This document shows, in pieces, positions 1 through 10,853 of a stretch of 64,000 nt of DNA. The first letter of the stretch is position 1. Every line of letters begins with the position of its first letter. The notes beneath the pieces are model-generated. The model was not told where the DNA came from, did no database searches, and worked only from the letters and a program-made list of their open reading frames with translations. The stretch lies in assembly GCA_023362775.1 (NCBI GenBank), contig JALMGJ010000004.1, positions 49,470,298-49,534,297 on the forward strand. The letters run 5' to 3'. The DNA comes from Charina bottae (lineage: Eukaryota > Chordata > Lepidosauria > Squamata > Charinaidae). The position numbers and the translations under genes were made by a program.

Positions 1-773
1 CACATTATCAGTGAGGTTCAGTCTACTCAAAAGTTCATTGAGTTCAGTTGTCTTATAAGGACTGCAATCAAATGGGTTTATTTTGATTAGCACTAAACGT
101 GCAATTCTATAAATGACTTTCCAGACATAAGTGCAACTGAGTTTGACAGAGCTTGGGGTGGAGGGTGGGGTGTCTAAGCATCTAATGCCCCTTTAAACAA
201 TAGTTGGAGATAATTAATGCCTTAGTTAAAAGTTTTAAATACAGTATATCTTTAGAAATTAAAGTATTGCTTCTAAATTTGACCGTAAGCTTCTCCTCCT
301 CCTCCACCTCCTCCTCCTCCACCTCCTCCTCCTCCTCCTCCTTCTTTTCAGCAGCTCATAATTCACAATATATTTACAATAAGGTACAACAAGGTACATT
401 GATACATTTCTAGAATGGCATATAAATGTTAGACTCATATTTATTATTTGGGACAGATAGCCAACTTTACTGCCAATATGTTGTTTTCTTGTAGCCTGTA
501 ATGGAAGTAACGTTTGACAGATATACAAGTGACAACCAGATTTTCTTAAGAATATTTGCAAAAAAATAAAAGGGCTTAATTAACTTACATTTAGAATATA
601 AGTGTTCATGACAATGCAAAAATAATCTTATAGCAAAAAATATATCTCTATTTCTAATAATTCCATACCTGCTTTTGTTGTGTGTGGACATTTTCTCCTG
701 AATGGTCCACATTCTTTCCCTGTTTATACTTACTCATTAGTATTCATTTACCACAACAGGAGAAGATTGTTTC
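1..773. other. No gene seen; (TCC)n tract
   Basis: AT-rich unique sequence with no recognisable exon or element apart from a pyrimidine (TCC)n tract at about 293-350. Confidence 0.6.
293..350. repeat. (TCC)n microsatellite
   Basis: Near-continuous CTC/TCC triplets with interspersed ACC. Open frames through it are low-complexity Ser or Arg runs. Confidence 0.9.
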
Positions 774-826
774 ATCGCTTCTCGGCCTTTTGGCTAAGAT
801 CAAGTGTAGTATCTGTTCTTATCAGT
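774..826 (+). pseudogene. U2 snRNA 5'-end fragment (retropseudogene)
   Basis: The first ~52 nt of U2 snRNA are present without a visible mismatch, from ATCGCTTCTCGGCC through the branch-point recognition region GTGTAGTATCTG to TTCTTATCAG. Homology then stops and the Sm site and later stem-loops are absent. It cannot be a functional U2 gene. It looks like a 3'-truncated retrocopy, though a snRNA-derived repeat head is possible. Confidence 0.85.
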
Positions 827-2205
827 ATGCATGACTATATCAACACATGATAATGGCTTGTATGGGGGAGCATAAGGATAGATCACCTCAGCTGAAATTG
901 GCATTAGTCAACACAGACCAAATGCATTTTACACATAAACAACGAACTTGGGTAATAGTCATAAAATGCCAAATCACTGAGAAAAGCTTATATTTGCACA
1001 GATGAATTTTTGTCCTTCTGGATTTGAAAGACAGCTAAAGTGGTGAGCCAGTTTGTAAAGAGCTCATAGAAAGAATTATTCCACAGTAAAATCAGAGAAT
1101 CATAGAACAGACTCAATGAAAGACAGCCTACCACTTCTTGGGTAACTGGGTCCACAGTTGAACTGCTGTTATTGTTAGGAAGGATTCCCATTCCCCTTTC
1201 CAGCAACTCAATCAGAAACTGCCTTTTTGTAACTTGAATAACACTTCTCCCCTTTCTAACTTGAACCATACTTCCATATTTCCCAGTAGAAGAAGATACT
1301 GTAACAGTAAATTCAAAAATAGGTTGCAGCAACAAGTGGGTTGAGTCCAGTCTGCACTGTGGTGGTCAATTGATGAAGTGGTTTGATGGTTTCTTACTAC
1401 AAGATTTTGGTAAAATTCTGTCATATTTACTTCCGATCTACAAAACTTCTTCACCAGCAGGAAGGACAAACATTTGCAAACCCATCTGCTGGCCAAGTTG
1501 CACAGTTCAATTAGCAGCAATAAGGCTAAAGCCACCATGCTCGGAAGAATTAGGATTTATGTGTTACCCTTTTGGCACGAATTTAACCTAGCAGTTTTAG
1601 TCTCTGCCCTCCTCCCCCCCCCCCTCAGTTGTTCAGCAGTGCCATTAGAAATAACATTTATGATGCATTTAATCGATAAGCCATGCTGAAAAGACTATTT
1701 TACCATCTTGTGCTGGGAGCTCTATTTCCCAATGATACATAGAGCCGAGTAAGCAGAATAATTAGTGTATCATAATCTGACAGAAAGATTACTGCCATAT
1801 CCTGTAGGTACCAAGAGATTCACTGAAACATGTAGGATAATTTTAATTCTTTTTCTCAAATTCCACAGAAGAACTGGAATTGCTCTTCAAATGCTATTTA
1901 TATGCCTGAAAGACATCAGTCTAAATCTAGCTAAAAGAAGCATAACCAGATATAAGAGAAATATAGATAGTCCCTACCTGCTTGAATTGACACAGTAGCC
2001 CAGTGTGAGTAACATGCATATTCATACAAGTGCCTTATTATCTGCTTCTTTGCTAATTAAAAAAAAACCTAAGTTGCTACTGTGTTTAGGGAAGCAATAA
2101 TTTTGGAAATTTTAGCAGATGTCACTGTATCCTTTAGCATGGCTAATTCTTTCCAGATTTAAACTGTAGCACTGCATTGATATAGGCACATCTGTTACAT
2201 GATTT
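827..2205. other. No gene or identified repeat
   Basis: AT-rich unique-looking sequence. No exon-like frame, SINE box or LINE tail was recognised. Confidence 0.5.
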
Positions 2206-2207
2206 AC

Positions 2208-2320
2208 AGTGGGGGTGTGCAAAACATTTCAAGCTCAAAATAGCCATTTTGAGCGTTCCAGGCGTTGTGAAGTTATGTCCCAAGCTCAGAAAAAATGCAC
2301 TGCATTTATCCTTTATTCAG
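2208..2320. repeat. Possible degenerate DNA-transposon fragment
   Basis: Contains the short inverted repeat GCTCAAAAT / ATTTTGAGC (4-nt loop) in a context resembling dispersed reptile repeats. Identification is weak. Confidence 0.25.
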
Positions 2321-2741
2321 GACAAGCTATGGGCATTTTGTTCCATCTTGTTTTGTGTTCAGATGTTCATGATCAGCTTCTTTTCCTTGAAATCCCTCCA
2401 AGCCATGGATATTTGGGGACTCATTAGTCAATTTAAAAAGAAAACATGAGGATAAGTATGGTAAGCATGGCTTTGGACTCTTTCCAACCCCTGTACCAAC
2501 AGTGGCCATAGGAGTTATCGGTATTTCTTTGTAACAAAATAAGGTGTTGTGTCTCTGTGCATGTGTTTCTGCTTTTCCTTCCTGCCACATCTGTGGTATT
2601 TATGTGTGTGTGGTATGAGAAACCCAGGGCAAACTCCATATGCTCCACTCTAGGTAACATGATGGGGACAGAGGATGAAGGACGCTTAGAATGGAAGCAT
2701 CAACAGCATTCTGAGCCACTGCTTATCTGCTTCTGTCATAG

Positions 2742-2860
2742 AGATGATTGATTGATTGATTGATTGATTGACTGATTGATTGATTGATTATGTGCTATCA
2801 AGTCGTTTTTAATTCCTAGCAACCACATAGATAGATTTTCTCCATGACATAGAGATGCAT
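2742..2860 (-). repeat. tRNA-type SINE 3' end with (AATC)n tail
   Basis: A (GATT)n run at about 2743-2790 leads into TATGTGCTATCAAGTCG and CCTAGCAACCACATAGATAG. This is the reverse complement of the tail module seen in several squamate SINEs; a related module occurs at 47797. Confidence 0.6.
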
Positions 2861-3760
2861 GGGGTAATGTTTTTCTGGAATGCTTTCCTTTCTCTGCAGC
2901 CCAGATCTAGCTTGGGACTGCAGAGAAGGCTTTCAGACTCAGTCTTTCTCTTGCCAGCTTCTTCCACCATACCAGATTTGGCCAGGTCCTGTCCTGTTCT
3001 GTTTTCAGAAAGTTAGCCAGCTTGCAGATGAATGGACATGAAAGCCCTCTTTACATTATTTCTTTTCAACATTCCATTGGGTTGAAAATGAAAAGGAATA
3101 GTTCACATCCCAGCTAGTGTTAGCTGATGTAGGCAAGGGGGGAGGGGTGGAATTGAGAATTCAGTTAAGTACGTGTCCAGAAATTAATAAGATTTGTGGA
3201 AATAAGAAAAAAAGCTTATTATTATCTTTATGTATTTGTATCTATGTGAAATTCAGGGGTCATTAATTAATGTTGTTTCTGGGTATTCTGCCTGAATTGA
3301 TCTTTGTTTTTTAGGCAAATTGCCATATTTAAAAAATGTGTATCATTTATTCATTATAGCTACTGCTCCACTGGTGAGCATTGAAGCTTGTTAGACTTTG
3401 TTGGTTTATAGGCAGACTCCTATTGTAGGCAGCCTTGTATGTTGAACATGGGCTGCACTGAAGTGAATCCATGTTTGCTTCTTTGCAGGGATCAGTTCTG
3501 TTACTATTTGGGCAAGTAGTCAAATGGCCTTTATGTATTTACGACCAGTAAATTAAAACAGTAGTCATTCCATTTCTATTATTTCTACACTATACTACTC
3601 TTACTTCTACACTCCTACTTCTACATTACAGGCATTAACGTTAGATTTGAAAAGTTGTTCTCTAATCAGAATCTGCAGAAATACGGTAGCTGAAATAACA
3701 AGATATGCCCTCAAGTAAAAGAAGTTAATAAATATGCACAAGGTGTTTATTCATTAACTT
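2861..3760. other. No gene or identified repeat
   Basis: AT-rich; only short homopolymer and TACTTC-type runs near 3590-3630 stand out. Confidence 0.45.
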
Positions 3761-3767
3761 CTTTCAT

Positions 3768-4062
3768 TTGAAGCCACAGCTTGTTGTTTTCTTGCAGATG
3801 TTTCATTGCCAGACTAGGCAACATCTTCAGTGCGAAAAGGGAGTGGGACTTGCTCTCTGTTTATATACTATGGCTTGTCCTGCTTGTGATGGTGGAGGTG
3901 TTGTTCTCCCCTTAGAACATAACAGCACAATATACCCTAATCAAGGAACTATTAACTCAGTCAATCAACCAAGCAGCAAACACCAGCCCAATCAAGGAAC
4001 TTCTAAGGGGAAACATCTTCAAGAAAACAACAAGGCTCAGAGAGCACCAAGGACTCCACATT
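3768..4062. mobile_element. Penelope-like element (third family), inverted arrangement
   Basis: On the minus strand, 3830-3797 carries a hammerhead-like core: CTGAAGA, then a GTTGCC/GGCAAT stem, then GAAAC. It is followed outward by GCAAGAAAACAACAAGCT. On the plus strand the matching end recurs at about 4012-4062 (GAAACATCTTCAAGAAAAC, then CACCAAGGACTCCAC). The two ends therefore face outward as an inverted pair, but unlike the elements at 5051 and 43029 the arms are diverged. Confidence 0.5.
3797..3830 (-). ncRNA. Hammerhead-ribozyme-like core in PLE
   Basis: The minus strand reads CTGAAGA, a GTTGCC/GGCAAT hairpin, then GAAACATC. The cleavage triplet is ATC. Confidence 0.5.
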
Positions 4063-5036
4063 ACTTTTACTATCAGCTCTGCATATAATTGTGAGTACAT
4101 TCTCACCAGAATTATAAATATTTGCAACAAAAGAAAACTTTCCTCTGACAATCAACAACTGCTGTAGAAAATCACAAGAAACCACTGTATATCTCAGCTG
4201 ATTTACATTAAGAACAGAAAGATGGTAAGAAAAGATAGAAAAAACCTTCTCCTCTGCATTACTATGCTGAAATGTACACTAAATATTTAAAACTTGGGTA
4301 TTGACTGTTTTTCCTTTCAGATTGGGAATAATATCTAGAATTTGTATAATTGGATTGGTTGTGTTAGAACCAGCAGTGTCAGCAGGGTTTAAAACAACAA
4401 GATGGTGGTCACTGTAACACAACCAAACTTCTACCCCTTTATACATGCATGGAACATCAACACAGAGACAAAAAAGGCAAGGCTTTGATTGCACTGCTGT
4501 GATGTCATCTTGGCTCTTTGACCTCCCATGCAGAATCTGCTGGTTAGTACATTCCTGACATAGGAAAATTCTACTGAATTTGAGACCTGATATTTCAAAA
4601 CAAACCAAATAGGGACAAGGAATTATTCCTAATTAAATACCAGTGTCTGTGTGTATTTGAAAGCACAGATATATTAATTTACAAATGCCTCTTTTTGTTC
4701 CATAGTACTTCTTTTCTTTTTTCTTTTTGCTGTGCTTTTTTAAAAAGACCTGTTCCATCCTCTACATTTTAAAGATAATATCACATTGTTCTATTTGACA
4801 GGTTGATTTAAACCATTCATATTCTACACTGTTGCTTTAAAATTGAGCAATCTCTGCAATCTTTTGCAAGCTAAAAATATGCACATACTGTATATCTGAT
4901 TCTTTATGGAATCAAATATATTTTATTTTACCTTTTATTTCATAAATAAAACCTTCATATACCGAAGAAATTGAAGTGCAACCTCTTAAATTGTAATAAC
5001 TCTAATGGAGAAGAAGAGATGGATTTACAGTTGAAG
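4063..5036. other. Unassigned sequence with one open minus-strand frame
   Basis: AT-rich. The minus-strand frame 4608-4279 is open for 109 codons with spaced Cys residues, but no family was recognised and no splice context is evident. Confidence 0.4.
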
Positions 5037-5287
5037 AAAGCAAGAGTATGTATTGTCGAAGGCTTTCACGGCCGGAGTTCAATGGCTGTTGTGGGTCTTC
5101 CGGGCTGTGTGGCCGTGTTCTGGAAGTTGTGGTTCCTAACGTTTCGCCAGCATCTGTGGCCAGCATCTTCTGTGCTCCTGCCCTCTGAAGATGCTGGCCA
5201 CAGATGCTGGCGAAACGTTAGGAACCACAACTTCCAGAACACGGCCACACAGCCCGGAAGACCCACAACAGCCAAAGCAAGAGTATG
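5037..5287. mobile_element. Penelope-like element, palindromic insertion with 14-bp TSD
   Basis: The insertion 5051-5273 is bracketed by exact duplicates AAAGCAAGAGTATG at 5037-5050 and 5274-5287. Inside are a 33-nt one-sided segment (5051-5083, starting TATTGTCGAAGGC), a left arm 5084-5170, a 16-nt spacer and a right arm 5187-5273. The arms are perfect reverse complements over 87 nt. The right arm carries CTGAAGA at 5185-5191 and GAAACGTTAGG from 5212, the hammerhead core order known from PLEs. No ORF remains. Assignment to PLE rests on the motif, the inverted structure and remembered family resemblance. Confidence 0.75.
5185..5220 (+). ncRNA. Hammerhead-ribozyme-like core in PLE
   Basis: CTGAAGA, a GCCA/TGGC hairpin, then GAAACGTTAGG; CCT upstream can pair with AGG downstream as stem I. 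The cleavage triplet is GTT. The mirrored left arm reads CAGAAGA instead of CTGAAGA and so lacks the core. Confidence 0.5.
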
Positions 5288-5612
5288 TTTAGATCAGCCT
5301 TTCTCAACCTTTTGACCCTGGAGGAACCCTTGAAATATTTTTTCATGCCTCGGGGGAACCCTGCACATGCAGGCTCAAATATAGGCCAGAAGTTACAAAA
5401 TTATTATATTCATTTCATGTGTAGGCCTGTATATATGCATTAACAGTGTTCGTAAACTAAAAATAAAGAATGAAACATACCTCTTTAATGTGAAGTTTCC
5501 CAAATTTGAAATAATGTTTTAAATAAATTGTGATCTCCCAGGGATCCCCTAGTGACCTATCGTGGAACCCTAGGGTTTCATAGAACCCTAATTGATAAAC
5601 CCTGATTTAGCT
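5287..5612. mobile_element. Non-autonomous hAT-like transposon
   Basis: An element at 5295-5604 starts CAGCCTTTCTCAACC and ends GATAAACCCTG, imperfect hAT-type termini. Flanks GTTTAGAT and ATTTAGCT match at 6 of 8 positions, consistent with an eroded 8-bp TSD. It abuts the PLE insertion to its left. No transposase frame. Confidence 0.6.
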
Positions 5613-6481
5613 GTAAAGCTCTGTGTCTTCTAACCTTTCTCAAGTTTGCAACCAGAATGGGTCCAACAAATTCTGGTGCCCTACCTAAAACACTAGTTTT
5701 CTCCATCAATACCGTTGAAAGCTTGGAGTTTAAATTCATATGCTATAAAAATGTTGTTCTGGACATTGATTAGCATAGGAGAAAAACATTAAAAATATAG
5801 AGTTTGCGATCATACTGCTAGAGAAAACCTTTACTTCCAGCTTGTGAAAAGAATTGCTACAGATTTAGAAACAGTGAGACAAAAATGTAAAATTATTACA
5901 AATCTAATATCTATATTAAATAATGCCTATGTAGTATAATAATAATACATTGGTGAATAATACCCTATTCTATCAAAAACCACCTGAAAGCAGTAACAGT
6001 AAAAAAATTAATAGTAAAAAATAAGTAAAGGTTAAGGACAACAGTGGAGGTACAAGCTATAGGGACCTGTTGAGCTCTGACTTCCAATCAGTTCTTGAAA
6101 ATATTGTTTACTGCTGCACAGAATTTAATACTATTATATGTTATAGTCAGAGAGTAACACTGAGACATAAAATTGGTCTGCAAATCCATCACATAGCAAC
6201 AGGATAGAAAACCTGTTTTTGATTAGACAAATCTGTTGTTAAATTCATAAAAGTAAGGTAACTCCTCTTCCCTCACCGTATACCTCAAAATCTCACCTGT
6301 CTTACCTTATTCCACTAGGAAGTTCCTTTGCTCAAACATTTTTACAATATCTAATCTGCTGAAACATAGCTAAGTGTTATTTGTGCATCATACACACACA
6401 CACACACACATACACATACATTGTACTTTGATAAATTATAAAGTGAGACCACCATTTCCTCCCCTTCTACTGGTATTTTAA
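5613..6481. other. No gene; (CA)n near 6393-6420
   Basis: AT-rich unique sequence with a short (CA)n microsatellite and no recognised coding or element signature. Confidence 0.5.
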
Positions 6482-8003
6482 CTTCAGTTTTCATTTTCTT
6501 TTTTAAATAATAATTTTATTAAAAATTACAATTGCAACAATACAAATTAATACAAACTAAAAAAAAGAACATAAAAAATAGGAGCAGAAAAATAGAAAAG
6601 AAAAAAAGAAAGAAAGAAAAGAAAAATATAAAGAAATTACTTCCCCCTTCATCACAAGTGTAAACAATTTTAGTAACTTTTCAGCTCCTCTTAAATTACA
6701 ACAAAAGATCTCTTCTTCCCGTATCCCATATCTTATCTATAAATAAATTCTTAAAACCTCATCATTTCAGTCCGGATGTCAGCAAAAGTCCATTAAGGGT
6801 TACCAGAGATAACAACATATCTATTTTAACCTTGATCAAATAAACCAACTTTATATTCCTTCCTTTTACTTTTAACAATCTTGATCTTTAGTCCCTTCAA
6901 ATAATGTCCTAGAATTTCATTTCTTTTCATTTTTTGTTTGTCCCTTCTCACAAAATTCTTCAAAGCTTTAACAAGCATCTTTTGTAAATCCAATATAGGA
7001 AAAATATCCGGGTCATTCTCTTGGTTTGTTATTTTTATATCCCTTTTAATTATTAAGACAACAGCCAATTTTATTTTCTATGTCCAATATAGCATCTCTT
7101 TCCATATCATTCTTTTAGTCGGTCATTTTTAAATCCACTTTCAGATCAGTCTCAATCTTATCAGGTAAAACTTGTTCCTCTTCCCTAACATCTTTTATAA
7201 ATACTGTCTATCTACAGAGGCAGCCACTCTTAAAATTAACTTCTGGGTCCATTATTCAAAAATATCCTTCAAGATGTCCAATGTTAAAATATTTTGCTTC
7301 ATTCTGTATTTGTAAGTCAGATTTAAGTGTTCTTCTCCTTTAATTGTAACCTTTAGTTCCTTCTGGTTCCCTCTAGTGTCCAACCTTCAAAGTCCCATTC
7401 AATCATGTTATTTTTTCAAAAGTATTCAAAACAAAAGCATTTTCCTATGGGAAGGATTCTTATAATTAATTCCAAAATCTTGTCAAATCCCTTAGTCCTT
7501 TTGTAACTTTCCAAAATCAAAGTTCTAATCACCCTTTTGCTGTTTATTCCTCCCCCCCAAATTTTTTTAAGTCCTTAAATTTGTATTTAAAAATTCTTTC
7601 GCTAAGGATTGAAGGAAACTCACCCGGTGTTTTCAGACTTGTTGATCCAAAGGTTCCTAATAGCTGAAAAGCAGATAAGCAATTTCCGAAAGTGACTAGA
7701 AGAGGAAGTATGTGAACCCAGTGTCCTTTTAAAGGCGCCAACTGTAGTTTGAGCAAGATGACTATTCCCTCGTCTCCTAGCGCTCTACACCCACCAGAGA
7801 CTGCTGTCTTGCAGTCTCCTCATGAGAAACAACTGTCTGGAGCATTTGTGGGTGATCTCAAGTCCTGTCCTTGTCCAGAGAGGAATTACAAACAGCCAGT
7901 CTATCTGCCAGCTCTTCATTCCGCCACAGTCGTTGGCTCCACTTTTCATAGAGCTGTCTTCAGTTCGCTATTTCTTCCCCAGAAAACTTCACTTTTAATT
8001 TTC
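6482..8003 (-). mobile_element. Non-autonomous L1-like retroposon, copy A (~1.49 kb)
   Basis: The minus-strand element 7986-6499 is flanked by imperfect 17-bp duplicates (CTTCAGTTTTCATTTTC and CTTCACTTTTAATTTTC). It aligns along its length with the copy at 53227-55052. Shared landmarks are a 5' leader with GGTCTCTGGTGGG-like sequence, GGACACTAGAGGGAAC, a small ORF ending LFDQG, and a 3' end AATAAAATT before an A-rich tail. There is no reverse transcriptase, so it must have been mobilised in trans, most plausibly by L1 machinery. Confidence 0.7.
6826..7068 (-). CDS. Small basic ORF of the non-autonomous L1-like family (copy A)
   Basis: An 80-codon frame whose residues from about 5 to the end (LIIKRDI, ILDLQKMLVKALKNF, YKVGLFDQG) match the C-terminal three quarters of the 117-codon frame at 54340-54693. 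The product is Lys/Arg-rich with an amphipathic-looking middle. It matches neither canonical L1 ORF1p nor RT. Function is unknown; it may not be translated. Confidence 0.4.
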   Translation of the reverse strand: MAVVLIIKRDIKITNQENDPDIFPILDLQKMLVKALKNFVRRDKQKMKRNEILGHYLKGLKIKIVKSKRKEYKVGLFDQG

Positions 8004-9396
8004 GTGACTTAAATAGATGAATCAGTTAAATAGACAAACAAGCATACTGTGTTAACCAGGTATTTTTAGTTTAAAGATTAACAACAACTCTTAGAGTCTC
8101 CTTTAAAAAGGACATCTGATTGTATTCTACTCTTTGATTTTTTTAAAAAAATGTGTCTTTTATTTTTCTCAGTTTATATACTTTTTTAAATGCTAATAAA
8201 ATATTATTTTAAAATAAATATATTTAAAGAGACACAGAGAGATAAAACAAGCTTTGGACTGGTGTATATAATAAAAGAGAGCATGTTAAACATATATCAG
8301 TTGAAGATATTTTTTCTACTTCTCCTGTAATCTGCATTCTGTTCTAGGATATGATGGATTCATGCACAGTCAGAAACATTAGTTTAAAAATTTCTATACC
8401 CAGGGCTCTTATGATCATGCATGAATTCTCCTGTTCTTTTTTCTTACATGAAATTACAATTGTCTTACTCAAAATGATAAAATAAAAGGCTCACTTAATG
8501 GAAATTAAATTGGAATTCCTTCTATTGCAAAGCTTTTCAATCTGTTTGTTTCTTGCAGTGCATCCACTCAGTTGTGGTTGTTAGTTTAAAATCCCCAGTG
8601 ATATAATCAAGTTCTGTTTTATACCAAGGCAGTTTATTTGGAGAGCAATATTGAACACTCCAACAAAAGCAATGGTAAATGCTGACCTACAGTAAAGTCA
8701 TTTCATGTGAGTAGTAGTACAGCTACCAGATTTGGGATGCAAAAATGTGGACCCCACAGATGGCAAAAAAGATAATATTTCATCTCAAAGTCCATTTACT
8801 GTAATTCAGGCCCTCTGGTGACTAGAAAAAAATGGTAATTCTCTTGTACTTTGGATCAAGGGAATCAACATATATCACTGCATACCTAACATACAGTACA
8901 TCAGAAACTTTTTTCCCTGTTACTAGATTAACTGTTTAAAATAAAATTATAGCATTTTGAAAAATGTAGTTGTCAAGTACTAAAGAATCAAATACCATTT
9001 CTAGAATCAATGTTGTCAATATTTTCCCATGTCTGCAACATTCTTTTCCCATTTTCAAAATAATGAATCCATGTTACTCAAAAATAAGTCATGTCCCATA
9101 TAATGAAATGAAAGTTTCTTCTGAATAAGAACATAAAAATACATCTAGTATTCCATAATCAAGGAAGTGTACCTCAGCAGTATTATGCCTGTTATATGAG
9201 ATATGCAATTAGTCCATATGTCTCTAGATTGTATTCTGCAGATTTGTCCATTATTGAAACTATTTAATCTGGTGGTCTTTTGCTAACAGCAGCCATTTCC
9301 ATTGATTAACTATGCATTGTGTAAAATAGTACTTCCTTTAACAGATTCTTAATCCCATCATATTTAGTCTTACTGGATGAACCTGAGTTCTACGTT
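8004..9396. other. No gene or confident repeat
   Basis: AT-rich sequence; nothing recognisable on either strand. Confidence 0.45.
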
Positions 9397-9650
9397 TATT
9401 TTTATTTATTTATTTAATTTTTATCCTGCCTTTATTATTTTTATAAATAACTCAAGGCGGCGAACATACCTAATACTCCTTCCTCCTCCTATTTTCCACA
9501 CAACAGCAACCCTGTGAGGTGAGTTGGGCTGAGAGAGTGTGACTGGCCCAAGGTCATCCAGCCAGCTTTCATGTCCGAGGCGGGACTAGAACTCACAGTC
9601 TCCTGGTTTCTAGCCTGTTGCCTTAACCACTAGACCAAACTGGCTCTCAG
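9397..9650 (-). repeat. MIR-like CORE SINE with LINE-type tail
   Basis: On the minus strand it begins with a tRNA-like head (TTTGGTCTAGTGGTTAAGGC and GAGTTCTAGTCCCGCC). It continues with a CORE-like body GTGACCTTGGGCCAGTCAC and CACAGGGTTGTTGTG. It ends CGCCGCCTTGAGTTATTTAT and (AAAT)n. Near-full-length copy; relatives lie at 16558 and 61264. Confidence 0.8.
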
Positions 9651-10853
9651 TTGTGGGAGAATTTTTGTCAATTCATATATTTAAAGCATGCATGTTTTTA
9701 CATGTCCTTGCAGCCCTAAACACTATTACTTTTCCTCATGGGGAAGTTTCTAGCACTCTAATAATATTTTATTGCCTGTTCTGCACTTTTTCCAACTTTA
9801 AAGAGGTGCATGCAGTATTGGAAGTGTTGTCACGTCAAATCGTTTAATGGCATTGTTTTATTTTCTATGTCCTTCCTAATGATTCCAAGAATTCTTCATA
9901 TATCACTTCCAAAGATGATTCAGAACCTCTTCAGTCACAACACATAATATGTTACAACGCAGAGACAAAAATAATCTGTCCCTTTGTAGTACGCACAGTA
10001 CTAGCCTTATAGCACTGTCCTTATATTAAATCTGTGACAATTTTATGTGCAAAACAGATATTTTTGGCTGAAGAGTATTCTGAGATTCAGGGGAAAAGTG
10101 ACACCATTAGACTACTGGTAGAAATGGTGGTGGGATTGTTGCACAAACTGTGATTTTATCTGCAAGAGTTTCTCATGTCAGTACAAAGCAGAATATCTGT
10201 AAATCTCTTTGTGGAGATGTTGGGTAACTCAGAACTTCTATAATTAAAAATCTTATGTAAATGATATAATTAGCAATTGTATCATTCTTTTTAAAAGTCA
10301 GTTAAATGCCAGGCAAAAGACAATTGTGTTAAATATCATAGAGGAGAAGGCTGTGTAATTTCTCCTATATGATATTTGCATCCACAAAGTCACCAGGAGT
10401 CAAGTCTAACTCAAAAAAAACTTTACTTCAGTTATTTCATAAATAATATACAACTAAATATGAATTACTTCATAATGGCAATATCATCCCACCTTGTGAA
10501 TTGCATATCAATTTTAAAAATTATTAATTGGCAATCAATGTACTTTTTAAACTTTATTTTAATTAATTTCTGTTAATTAAACCCACAAAATTAAATGGAA
10601 GTAACATATGTTCATCATAATTTTTCTTTTCCATTTGAGGCTGATATTTAATTTTTTTAAAAAACATCAACAAAATTCTATCATTGTCACATTATTAATT
10701 TAACAGTCATTCATCCTTTACTTCTTTCATGGTGATGCTCAGACTGCAATTCTTGTGAGTATTTTGGAGATGTGGACAGTCTTCTCTGATCTCAGCATCA
10801 CTTTTCGTCTCCTGTGTGGCCTTAGGAAAGTGCTCATTCATCTGTCTCAAAAC
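9651..10853. other. No gene seen
   Basis: AT-rich sequence without a recognised element. Confidence 0.45.
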
